64,000 bases of DNA from Callaeas wilsoni (lineage: Eukaryota > Chordata > Aves > Passeriformes > Callaeidae). The number at the start of each line of letters is the position of its first letter. Position 1 is the stretch's first letter. The position numbers and the translations under genes are program-made. The notes under the pieces are model-generated. The model did no database searches, was not told where the DNA came from, and saw nothing but the letters and a program-made list of their open reading frames with translations. Location: assembly GCA_013398955.1 (NCBI GenBank), contig VWPU01004562.1, positions 120,001 to 184,000 on the forward strand, written 5' to 3'. Below are positions 1 to 11,600 of this stretch, in pieces.

Positions 1-3000
1 TTGGTTTCTCCCATCATATTTAGGAAGACGGTGCAAAGAAATAAGCACGGAGAAAAGGCTTTTGGATCTGTGTTTTAATTTCTCCAAAGCTTGAAGGTAT
101 AGGAACAGGAACCAGCTCCAACCCTGACACCTTTGGAAGAGTCTTGCACATAATTTCTATAGACATTAACCCAGCTTTGCCTCCCAGTGATTTCTCACTC
201 TTCTATGCCAAATACAGGTTTAATTATAGGCATTGCCCAGATTCAAAGTTCACTGATGTGGAGTCCTAGCAAACTTTGAGTTAGAGTTCGTATCTGCAGC
301 AGCCAAATGATGACACAGCCAGTCTGTCTGGTCATCCAAGGACGTGCTCAGCACATGTTGCCCACAGCTACGGTCTCCCTTCCTGCCATCTGGTTCCTCC
401 CTTTGAAGTGGAGCTTTGGGGATGCCTTGCATAATCTTTGCCCATAGCAAAAGTTTGCTGGGCAAACCATTGCCGCTGGTTCTGGGAAATGAATGGATTT
501 GGGCACCAAGCACTGAGAAAAAATAGCTGTATGCAGAAGCAGTGGTGACACAAGCTTTGGACCTGCTGCAGAGGAAATGAGAGAGCTGATATGCTGTGAG
601 TTTTTATCTTGTGAGTGGAAGTACCTGCCTATCACACTTTTATGCTTCCTCTTTTATTGTTCCTTTAAGCTGCCACGTGCACAGGTGCTGTCATGCTGCC
701 AGGGAGCAGATTATGAACAGAGAAATGGAGTGGTACAGGGACATGGATGCAGTCCCAGATTCTGATTAATCGGGTGCATTGGGCAGGAACAGTGGCTAAC
801 TACCAGTGCCTGTCCGAGACAGTTTGAGGAGGCTCTTAATAATTGCAAATGACAGGCTCAGCCAGCATGGCAGTGCTCTGCTGGCATGTCTTGGGCCGTA
901 CCTGTCAGTGCTTTCCAGGAGCTGCTCAAGGGTGGCTTGTGGCTCCCTCATAACCCTGGGGGGAGTGCGGCGTGAGGACCAACCGAGGGAGTGTAAATCA
1001 GTACAGAAATTTTCTAGTTAACCACTGCAGCGTGTCAGGGAAGTGTGCCTTGTCCAACTGCCCCGGGGGGGCATTTTCACTCCTTTCTGGGAGCATGGGT
1101 GTGATGGCCTCAAAATGTTTTCAAAGCAGGGCTGTTCAAGGGCAGAGGCGAGTCACTGCAAGGATCGAGGCAGCTTCTCAGCAAAAAATGTGAGTCAGAG
1201 AAGCACAAATCTTCCAGAGAAGTGAGGCTGTCTCTGCCTGCAGTCTTGGGTAATCAGTTTAGATTTAGAATATCTAACTATGGTGTATAAATATATAGAT
1301 GCATATTTGAAATATATGTCTGTCTGGTTATTCTCCTTCAGACAGATCAGGTGAGGAAGGTAGTTGTGACTCACTTGACTTTTAGGTCCTTGTGAGATGG
1401 GGTGAGTCACTGGAAGGGAACCAGTAGCCACTGACTTCCCACATCTAGGGTTTTTAGCCAGACTGAAGTCTAGTAAACCAGACCTTTGCTAGCTGGGTTT
1501 TTAACTTTAGTACATCCCATTTTACAATCTTGAGGGAAAAAATAATTAAAAGAGGTACAAAATAATGTTTCTTGAAAATCTCTATTTTTATTTAACAAGG
1601 AAATGATACTGTCCCCCCACTCTACAGCTTGTAGGATTGAGCAGCTCTCTGCACCTTGAGCAGTACTGGGAGGATATGTGTGTGTGCAAGGGAAGAAATG
1701 TGATGACAGAAGTCTCAGCTGTATTACCTGTGCCTCATTCCCTGCTGGATTCACCACATCCTCACCACTCCTAACACACTTCATTTAAAAATATTTAGCA
1801 CAGAAAAGCTGATTCACTCTTTGGGTTTTCTTTTTTTCTGATCTTTTTTTTGCCTTGTTTTGTTCACAGTGTTTGATTTTGGCTGGATTTTGTTTGGCTT
1901 CCTGCTATTTGTGCTCCCTGTCACGGGAAGATTGTGTTCCAATCCTTAGTGCTTCTGTCTCAGAGCCCTAACTAACATGAAGTGCTACTGCCGACAGAAG
2001 TCTGCCTGAGACTTGTTCCACGGATTTGGCCAGCACAAGCAGAGCCAGGTGTAGAAATTAGGAATTTTTAACTGCCCAGGCAGCCCTCTGTCCTCTGATC
2101 TCACAGACCTTTTTCTGTGCTATAGGTAGCACTTCCTACAGGTGTTTTCCAGCAAATTGCTTTACATTTTCCACTGTGTTCGTTGCACAGCGCCAGTTCA
2201 TTAAAGAGGGTAAACTCCAGCACAGCAGCTCTTTGCTCAAACAGCACCTGGGGACTGGTTACCTGATCTCCCTTTATCAGCAGGACTTAATATGGTGTTT
2301 GGATGGATGCTAAAATCCATCACTAGTCAGCCACCTTTTAATGAATTTTGTGAAAAAGACTAGACCATAGGGGATTACCACCTCAGCGTTATTGGTCTTT
2401 ACTTGCACAATGTTAATTTTGGTTTGCCACAGTCTTGACGCTGCTGGTATTTTCACACAGTGTGACTTCCTTCAGTGCAGTAGGGGATAACATCAAGTAC
2501 AGATGTGGAAGAAATACAACACTGTTAAACCTCTAAAGCAATTGTAAAAACAGCTTTAGCCCAGTAAATCAATAATTTGATAATTACTGTGAGCTAGCTG
2601 ACCTCTGTTTGAAATACAGGAATAGCGGGGAACAAGTCCCTAATAGCAATAAATTCAATAGTTTGCTGTAGTTTTTTACCTGGTGTGTGACGTGAACACC
2701 TCCAAATGGGATGGCAAGCCAAAATGGGGAAAAATAGAAAAAACGGAGGGGACAAGTTTAAAAAATCCACTTTTTCTTTGGCTCAATGGCTTGTTTGTCC
2801 AATAAAAATGTAAATCTTCTCCAAGGTTTCAGAACTGTAGAACATTATGGTCTTTGCTGTAATGGCAAAGGTAGCCCTGCCTTGACATCACTTTAAAACA
2901 GATGGTTCTTGTAAAACCTGTGGTGCAAATACAATTCAGATCGAATTTAGTACACAAGCCTGGAAGCCACTACTAGATCTCATAAACCTTTACCCAATAA

Positions 3001-3518
3001 CAGTGACATTTCCCTACTTTTTATCTTTGCATCTCAGTTAAAAACTTAAATAATAATGAAATACCTTTGCTCTTTCTAAAGTTTGGTAGTCATCACTGGA
3101 AATCTTAAAGGCATAAATATATCCTCGGAAGAGATTGAAGGAGACCTTACAGGCTGGTTCCTGGACAGTCCTGCACTTGTAAAAGGCAGCAAAGAACACA
3201 CAGAGAAGAGAAGCATTGAAAAAGCAGTGAGGGATGGAGTTTTTCTGGGGCGACAAACCATAAGCAGAATAGTGGGACCTTATTTCTGAGCTGCTCAAGG
3301 ATCTTGATTTTGTCTCACAGATAAAAGAAATCACTTGAGTTGCTGGGGGTCTGAGTAGCATTTCCAAAAGTTACAGCAGAAATCTTATTACTGGTCTTCT
3401 TTTTGTCATTAATTTCATCTGTGTCTGCAACCATGTATGATTTCCTAAAACATCACTGATGATCTGCAGAGAACTGTGGACATCATGGTCCTTCACCAGC
3501 TACTTCACCAGGCATCTC
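1..3518. other. Non-coding DNA, no gene seen
   Basis: No open frame here resembles a known protein, and I recognise no RNA gene or transposon. The open frames present are short (about 60-110 codons), lie in several frames and strands, and lack plausible exon structure. The composition is mixed, with AT-rich patches such as 1270-1320. A short run of C then G at about 1063-1070 is the only strongly GC-rich point. Confidence 0.6.
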
Positions 3519-3572
3519 CCTGACTCTGCATACCCAAAATATCACCCTGGCTCTGCACACCCAACATATCAT
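3519..3572. repeat. 27-base imperfect tandem duplication
   Basis: Two adjacent 27-base units (3519-3545 and 3546-3572) match at 23 of 27 positions by hand alignment. Each begins CCTG(A/G)CTCTGCA and ends in ATATCA plus one base. The substitutions suggest an old local duplication. No further copies flank the pair. Confidence 0.75.
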
Positions 3573-6500
3573 CCCAACTCAATGTTCCCAGCCCTGTGGG
3601 TGGCTGTTGGCAGGGACAATGTATGATAAAGGAGGATGCTGTTGACATGCAAGAATAAAAGTTAGGAGACACACTTTCACTTCCTTACACATACATTTCC
3701 ACTATACCCGCTGCATCCTGGAACCAGGTCTGGAGGCAAAATGGGATTCCCTGAGATGTACAAAATAGCACTGAACACCAGCATTACTTCCTTGCAGCAT
3801 AGAGAAACTACAGTGTGGTTATAAAATATTTCTATTCTCAAATGCCTTCATTTTTCTTTGAACTAATTTTGCACTGCTCAATAGCAATATGTAAGGCAAT
3901 ACAGAATCACATAGATTGCTATTTGCCAGTATCTTTGTGATCCTTCAGCTATAGATGCTATGTATTCAGGGCATTTTGGTAAAAGAAAACATGGGATTTT
4001 AAGCTAAATATAGAATTTAAGATAAAGCCTCCATAAGAAATTATTCAAACTATGTCATCTCTTACTTTTCATACCCTCAGAACCATTTCAAATGTCCTTT
4101 GATCCCCCATAATGTTTGTTTGTAGGAAAAAATGTCACAGTTAAATATAATAAAAGGTACATAAAATGTGTCAGACTTTAGAGAAACTAGATTTGAAAGC
4201 ATTCATTTTCCTTTTGCAACCTTGTCTATAAATCTTGCATGATTTTCTTTTTTGTAGACACCTGATCAATCACAGCATCCAGTACTGAACAGGGAAAAAT
4301 ATACCCCCAAAACAAATTATGAAAGAAACTTGGCTCTTTTGCCCTTACAGGCTATTTTTAAGTATGAAAAATTGCAGCAGCTAGACTTTTCTAGAATCTG
4401 CTATGTCTCCTGTATTTGATGCCTTTTCTCTGCATAGTAATGTGTCTTTAAAAAAACCGCACTGATATATGTTACAAGGAGTGTATCTCTTTCCCTGAGA
4501 CAGAACATTTTAATTTCCCGACACCTTTTAGTGATTGCTTCAATTTCTGAAGATTTTGATAAAATCATGTGGGTTTAGAGTATCAGGATTGAATACCCTG
4601 CTCCGGCAGCAATTTAATGAAATGTTTTAGTTTCACAGTGTTTCATTTGACATAACCTAGCTCAGAGGTCTAATAAATGCAGTGTGATAAATGTTGGAGC
4701 TACGATTGTAAAAATATACTAGTAATTGGGTTAATATGCCTTAAAATACTGCCCATCAGTTATCTTTCTTCTCGCCGTTATATGGCTTGCACTGTAAAGA
4801 CTAAGCAATGCAGTTTACCCTTTTCTCCCCTGCTATCTCCTTTTCTTTCCTGCTTTTGTAAGTGCTCCCTTTTTTAAGCATTTGATTATAGCAAGCCATA
4901 GGTATTCTCCTACAAGTAACAAATTCTTCTTTCCCTGGAACCTTTTTCTGAGCTCCTCACATGGTTTTCAGAGTTATCTGGAAGAAATTTAAGATTATGA
5001 CACTGATGCTTCGGAATGAAAAACAAATGTAAATAAGCATGCAGAATACATCAGGAGATGCAAAGGTAGGTTTTGACAAGTGCTATTTTCCTTTAATATC
5101 AGATGTGTTTTAGTAATAAATAATAGAGGTGTCAGCATTATGAGATTAGAACCAGCAAAACATTTTTACCTTCTAATTGTCAGTTGTGTGTGTTATATCA
5201 CAACAATGCCATAGGACAGGAGCCCTTCTGCTGTAAACTGGTACTTTTGCATGCTGTGCTTTGGGAGAGAAAGCCAGAACTTCTTTTCAGCTAGATTCTG
5301 ATGTTTAGTGTGTTTCCCCAGACTTGAAATAGTCCTGTTAATTTTCAACACGCAGATTAGAATTTCAATGACAACTGATTAATTTACAATTATTATTTCA
5401 AGCAACCGGCAAGTATCCATACCTCCTGCTGGACTCTGAAATCCTTTGTTAGTCTTTGAAAACAACTTTCTGAAGATGTACAGCTGTAGCTGAAATATCA
5501 CTATGTGGAACTGCTGCTTCTGGGGATGTGTGTGTGTGTCATTACTCACTGGCCCCACAGAACTGATATGAATTATACTGTACACATAATTTTGCTGTAT
5601 ATTCATTGCCTGTGACTATGGATGCATATGACTGGGGGTGCAGTGTGTTATGCAAATAGTGCACAAGACAGGGGCGGTATGGAGGAGCGTTCTGTTCTTT
5701 CCATAACATCCAGCCTGGAAGGAAGAGCGAAGATGAGGGAGCAGAGCCAGGACTGCGACAGTGTCTGCCCCACTATGTATGATAGCAGAGGTGAGGGGAA
5801 GGAGAGGCTTCTGAGGCCATGAGGAGACAGTGGGGAGCCATTTGACAAGCTAACCATGAGCTCTAACAAGGGCAGAAGAAAGTCTGACTTCACTCTGCAC
5901 ACCCTGGGGGCTCCCATCTAATGGCCAAAGATTAAGGAGCCATGAAATAGCTGTAAGGATGGGACTCAGTCTCTATTTTCAAGCAATACAAGTTCACAAA
6001 TTTCTTTCCACTGCTGCCTTAGGTGAGCCCCAGTGACCTCCCAAGGTCCAACATCAATAAGAATAACACAGTGTAAGGCATGTAGTTGAAATATTTTGTG
6101 GCCACGTGAGAATGGCCATATAAATCCATCTTTCCCATGATTTACACAGCTTTCCTACATAGAGGCCAGTAGATGGCTTTTAAACTTCCCTCTTCTTACA
6201 TACACATGCCAAAATCTACCATCACAGACACATGAACAAGATCCAATACTGGATGGTAGCTCAGCATGTGCATAATGCAAGATTACAGCTTCAAATGCAA
6301 GGTACAGGAGAGATTTGTCATTGAGAATTTCCCCCCCCAAGCTGTCTCTCTACAATAATGCGAAAATACCTTTTTTTCCTTTAAAGCAGACTTTCAAAGC
6401 TTGATACAGCAATATTGCTGTTCCCTCCATTAAGAGTTTGCAACTGGGTATTTGGATCAATGTAGTTAAATTGGTGGACAGTCCAGAAAATCCAAAACCA

Positions 6501-6832
6501 AAAAAAAGTGGTTCTTAACTCAATTTTCAGAGTTAGTCAGAAACTCTAGGTAATCAGCGTGAGAGAGAGCTCATCCGTTGCTGTGGAGTTATGGCTGATG
6601 CTTTTCTAATAAGAATGATAGAAATGACACACTTGAATGCTTAAAATTAGCCTTTTCATTCACACTGTGTCACATCTATCTTCAGGAAGGGCTTTTTCCT
6701 CACTTAACTCCAGCTATTTGACTAAGACTCTTCTCTTTGCTAGGCAGCCAAACCTTCAGTATGGTCACAGGAAAGGTCTGCACTCCCAAATGCACTTTGC
6801 CCTGTCCCAACATTGCCCTGCGACAGGCAGGA
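3573..6832. other. Non-coding DNA, no gene seen
   Basis: Unique-looking, AT-rich non-coding sequence. There is a short TG run at about 5526-5539 and a C run at about 6331-6338. Short open frames exist on both strands but none is recognisable. The motif AGAATCACATAGATTG near 3903 superficially resembles a CR1 tail, but the similarity does not continue. Confidence 0.6.
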
Positions 6833-7170
6833 AGAATCACAGAATCACTTAGATTGCAAAAGACCATCAAATGTCATCGGGTCCTACTGTTAACCCAGTA
6901 CTGCCAAGTCCATCACTAAACCATGTCCCCAGGTGCCACATTTACACATCTTTTAAATACCTCTAGGGATGCTAACTCCACCACTGCTCTGGGCAGCCTG
7001 TCCCAGTGCTTGACAACCCTTTCAGTGGAGAATTCTTTCCCTCCTAACAAATCTAAACCTCACCTGGTGCAACCTGAGGCCATTTTCTCTTGTCCTAGAA
7101 TTTGCGAACTGGGAGAACAGATCAACACCCATGGTCCACAGATACAACCTTTAGAAAGTAGAAAGTGAGT
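6833..7170 (-). mobile_element. CR1 LINE fragment, 3' end, minus strand
   Basis: Read on the plus strand, this begins with two AGAATCAC units, the reverse complement of the octamer repeat that ends avian CR1 elements. It continues through the usual CR1 3' landmarks in reversed order: an AACCATGTCCCCAGGTGCCA-like block, CTCTGGGCAGCCTGTCCCAG, a GACAACCCTTTCAGTGGAGA block, then GAGGCCATTTTCTCTTGTCC. CR1 copies are normally truncated at their 5' end, so only the last few hundred bases of a longer element remain. It has no intact coding frame. The short plus-strand open frames across it (6737-7168) are antisense artefacts. Divergence suggests an old subfamily. Confidence 0.92.
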
Positions 7171-7740
7171 GAGATGAACCTAACTGTGCTTTGTTAGAGT
7201 AGTCACACTGATATACTTCATTAGCACATACTAATTATACTTCATTAGTGCTTTTTGCAGACACATGATTTATCATTAACTGGACGTGGTTTCAGAACCA
7301 TTATGGAGGTTCCTTGGGCAAAGGAGTCTCTGAGGACACCCCTGCATTAGGCATTTGTGACAGGGACTTTTTCTGGGATAGCTATGCAGGTCATTCCATC
7401 ATTTCAGCAGGAGTGTGTCGCTTGCTTATGTGAAAACATAAACACTGGGTACTTGCGTGATGGGGTAAGGCAGTCCTGGCTGGGAGAGGCAGGTTCCAGC
7501 CCATCATAGCTCCACACAAGTGGTAAAGCAGGAACGCAATGGGGTGGGGTTCGAAAGGACATGGCATGGACAGCCTGTTGGACCCCTGGGGAAAGGCCAC
7601 TCTTCCATCTTCTGATGCTTCGGCAGCAGATGCCCAACAGGCAGCTAGGCTGGAGAAGACCTAGGAAGCCTCTTCCAGCTCTCATTCCATGCCTTCCTTG
7701 AGCTTTGGAGCCCGTGGCTCGCTTTCCTTTGCTGTCGCTA
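7171..7740. other. Non-coding DNA, no gene seen
   Basis: This separates the CR1 fragment from the TAAT-rich block. It contains a near repeat of ATACTTCATTAG at about 7212 and 7238. A 116-codon minus-strand open frame (7404-7754) overlaps it but looks like no protein I recognise and is probably chance. Confidence 0.5.
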
Positions 7741-8110
7741 GCCTGGCAGCACATTTACATTTTCTGAATAGGGCAATTAGTGCACGCTCCTTTCCCCGCG
7801 TCACTCGCACCTGGGCTCTGACATTGGTGCCTCATCAGCACTAATGGCCCAGCCATTAGCGGTTATTACTGGTCATTGTTTCTATCCCGCTGACCCCCCC
7901 GACTGGCAGAAGCACCCTTCTGCCTTTCCCCCAGCACCGAGCTCGACGTTAATAGCCCAGTTTAATACCAGAACCTCTGAGCACATAAATAAAACCAGAC
8001 AGCCCCTACCTGTATTTTATATGGCTAGCGAGAGATGAATACATGCTTTTGTGATTATGATTAATGCTGCTGTTTATTATTTTTATTGCAGTAGTGGTTT
8101 AAATATCACT
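7741..8110. promoter_or_regulatory. Candidate homeodomain-site enhancer block
   Basis: The segment holds about nine TAAT/ATTA homeodomain-type cores within 350 bases (near 7776, 7842, 7856, 7864, 7950, 7963, 8053, 8059 and 8075), mixed with several CpGs at 7797-7950, which are rare elsewhere in the window. Two of the sites form an inverted pair, CTAATGGC (7841-7848) and GCCATTAG (7852-7859), separated by three bases. Facing TAAT sites are a known arrangement for paired or dimeric homeodomain proteins. Calling the block an enhancer is inference from motif density; conservation across species was not testable. Confidence 0.35.
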
Positions 8111-8168
8111 ATCCTATCCTATCTAAGTGCAGTAAAAATTCATCGGAAAAAGATGGTTTCTGTTTCAG

Positions 8169-8262
8169 GCAGGTGATACGCCAGACCATCGGAGCATTGA
8201 GATTCTGGAACAGTTTTCTTCCTGGACAAAGAAGTATCAAGAAAACCTAAGGAGTTTTAAGT
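8169..8262 (+). other. Exon-like block, unidentified
   Basis: A 94-base block is preceded by a pyrimidine-rich acceptor (GTTTCTGTTTCAG, ending at 8168) and followed by the near-ideal donor GTGAGT starting at 8263. One frame is open throughout and reads AGDTPDHRSIEILEQF at the start and SSWTKKYQENLRSF near the end. The same frame stays open from just after a stop at 8133 to a stop at about 8321, about 62 codons with no ATG. I do not recognise the peptide, and no partner exon is obvious nearby on this strand. It could be a real small exon, a non-coding RNA exon, or chance. Confidence 0.22.
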
Positions 8263-8609
8263 GTGAGTTCCAGAAGTTTGTCAGATTATATAGCAGGCCT
8301 ACACGGGCTTGGTTATGCTGACTCCAGAGATCACTTTTAGCTCTAGGTGTTTATGTTCTTCTGGGCAGGAACCACTGTATTTTCTGCTCATCGTGTAACA
8401 AACCCCTTGTGTCTGCTGTATTACAGAAGAATGAGCTGTGTTAAATAGTTTTTAATATTATACTTCATTCACTGTGCTGTCCTGCTCTGGCCAGACAGTA
8501 TGATCCCCGAAGGGATAAGATCCAGGCACATAAGAGTAAGAACAGCAGGAATTCACCTTCGTTTTGCACTGCCATTTATTTTAACAGATGTAAAGAGGTA
8601 AAGACTCAC

Positions 8610-8667
8610 CTGCAAATTTTCTTTCAGCCTCAACCCAATCGTGAAGCAAATTTTTAGCCAAGTCCAG
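8610..8667 (-). other. Exon-like block, minus strand, unidentified
   Basis: On the minus strand a 58-base block sits between a good acceptor (GTTGTTTTCAG) and a strong donor (GCAG then GTGAGT; GTGAGT occupies plus-strand 8604-8609). One frame reads LDLAKNLLHDWVEAERKFA; a second frame is also open, so coding potential cannot be judged at this length. It lies about 350 bases from the plus-strand exon-like block at 8169-8262 and points the opposite way, so the two cannot belong to one transcript. The splice-site pairing is the only real evidence. Confidence 0.2.
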
Positions 8668-11600
8668 CTGAAAACAACTTCGTTCTTCCTAACTGCATTT
8701 GGTCTGCTTTACCAGTCCATCCAGAAAATTTGCTCGTGGCAAGCCTGCTCCTCCTGTGGTGTCCACTACAGTGAATGTGGGGCCACAGGAGGAGTCCAGC
8801 CCTAAAGGCTATTGAAATGCCATGAATGAAGCTGGTTAGGCAGCTAATCTTCTCAAGGCCTTTCTGCAAGGGACCCGCCTTTCCTGAAATTTATGCTGCT
8901 GTTAATGTAAATTATCCAACGTGTTGTCTGAGGTGCAGCTCACTGCCCCACCCGCTGCTCCAGAAACAATTAAGCCCTATGTTAAGGGCTTTTTTAAGAC
9001 TTTCCTTTAAACTGTGTCCCAGGATTTGTGGATGGCCCTTATGTTGATTTGGATTTTACCTTGAATGAGTAATGTTATCTGTATTATAGCTGTCACAGAT
9101 GAAAAAACAACTTCTACAGATGAGTGAATCCATTTGTTGGTTTATGGATCCCAAATCCTCCAGGGCAACAAATCCATCTGTCATCTCTGAATGCTTGTGT
9201 TTTATTTGATGCTGTGAGTCAGCTGACAGGTATTAAAATGCACATGGAAGTGGACAGATTTTTGCTGACTTCCCTGCAGAGGAGACCCATGGGTGTTTTT
9301 ATTCCAGCACATGCAATGAAATAACATAAAGTCAGGAAATCCATTCCTAGGGGATATTACAAATTGTCTGAGCTAGTAAGACATCGATATTTGGTCCATG
9401 GGCCTTTGACCTAACCATCTGCCTAGGTCACCTTAGCTCACTGCTTGCTTCCTTTTCCTTACTGCTCTGTTCTTTCCAGCTGGATGCAGCTCAGGAAAAC
9501 TGCATTTTGTGGGCCAGTCTCTTTTGTCCTCCTTCTTCTCTCCTTCCTTTTTCTTTGTATTTACTGCTCCATTCTCAATTCCTTGTTTATGCTCGTGTAC
9601 CTCAGGAAGAGCCAAACAAAAAGTTGCTGATTAAAAATTAACTAGGGAAAAACAGTTTTAGTTATGTGGGAATTTCGTTCTTGTTGGTGTTTTCAACCAA
9701 GAGGAGTCCAATTTCTAGCATCCATTTATTCAAAACTTGCTTATTGAGAATTAAACTCTTCCCCTTAAATGAGTAGAAGTGAAGTTGCTTCCATGGGGCT
9801 TTAGGCACCTACCTTAATTATTTGCAATTTCAGAATCTTTCTGTGATATCTCCAGATGCTGAGTCAAAGCAATTTAACTTGCTTTTTGCTCTGCATCGCT
9901 GTCAGAGGAGTCTGCTTCCCTCCACTGACTAAAAAGAAAGCCCAGTTAACTAAGTGAAGTATCTAAATTTGGGGTGAATTATCCCTATTTGATTAGACCA
10001 CACACACAAACCAGCTCACCTCAGTTGCACTGCCTACAGTAAAAGCAAACTAAAGCACTATCGGAAAAATTAAGAGCCCAGAGTGGCCAAGGTTTGAGAA
10101 AAAATCTTCAAGACCACCATTTTTTGTGAATCTCTGCTGAATCACATCTGCTTGGATATTACCTCAGGTCAATAGCTGGTGTCCTGCAGAACCAGATGGA
10201 AAGAGGATTGCCTTCCTACAGAGAGAAGTTAACCCACAGTCAGGTAGGGACTGTGGATGCCCTTAATAAACCCAGTTGCCACAAAGACTGGCCTTTTCAG
10301 ACCTTCTGTTTGTGTTACTTTACCAGTTACTGTCCTTTGATGACTGAATTTTGAGAAGGAGAAAGGCTCAAATGACCCATTCGGAGATTTGCCCTTCTTT
10401 GCTGACCTTAAACCCAAACCTGATACCCCCATCTTAAGAACAAAGGTTCTCCCTCCCATGGTAGAATCCATCTCATCCCAACAATCCCAGCATTTACAGC
10501 CTCCTTATTACTGCTGGTTATTGCTTAAATAAAGCATGCATTCTGGTAAATAGCAATTGCTCAAACATAAGCAGCTTTAAAGGCAAGAAGTAACCCTTCC
10601 AGTCTCTAGATGAAGGATGATTTGAAATGAATTGATGTGTTCTGACTGGTGAGTCAAAATAATTCAGTTTCCCCCCCACCCCTGCAGTGTTAAACCAAGT
10701 CAATTTTTTCAAACCATATTTGATATCTTATTGTTTATTTTCGGTCAGCAGACAGCAATTTTCAAGAACTGCTCTTGATATACAGCTCAGATATCTTACA
10801 GGTCACATGTCATTCAAGAAAGGTCAATGATTCATTTAAAGTTTCATCATTCTTCACATAAACAGGCAAACAGCATTTCATTCACAGTGCAGAATTTGTG
10901 GGGGTGATAGGCCCCTGTAGCAACAAAGTCTACGGAGTCTTTTTCCCTGCCTAAGAAAGAGTGAATTCACATTATTATCATTACCTTATCATATATCTTG
11001 GATGCACTCCCAATGAAAGCATGTGCACCTAAACAGATTTTCATTTAAGGTCAATTCCAAGAAGTTTTTTAGATCTGCTCCTTGCCCTGATTTTTTTCAC
11101 ATCATTCGCAAAAAAAAAAAAAAAAGAAAAATTAACTGATTATACCTCCCTGGCTTGTTCAGTCAGAATACGTAGGAAGAAATATTACAATAGAACAAGA
11201 GTGACATATACATCATCAGCAACTGACTTATAACTGTTTGTTAGAATTTAATCAAGATTTTTGCTGTTGTTGATTCCTTTAGAAACTGTATGTTCAGTAG
11301 AAAATGCACATTTAAAAAACAGCTTTCTTATATCCAAGCAATAATGCCTGATTTAATTAAACCTGAAAGACTTTTAAGAAATAAGATGTAGTTTTCATAG
11401 GGTAAGTGATCTATTTTCTATTTCCTGTCTGTGCTGTCCTCAGTATAGCATTTCAAGGTAGTAAATTCACTGAGTAGCCTTCATGAAATAAGTAATAATG
11501 CCAGCTTCTCAGTCTGGATCTAAATGAACCTGCCTAACCATCACCTTAAACCATTTTAATCAGTATTTTAGAAGCAAATTTCTTATCAGGAGTGAAAAAG

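Noticed and set aside
3899..3935. CR1-like tail (AGAATCACATAGATTG)
   Set aside because: Only the first few bases match; none of the following CR1 landmarks is present.
6737..7168. Plus-strand open frames at 6737-6919 and 6923-7168 as genes
   Set aside because: They run antisense through a CR1 3' end.
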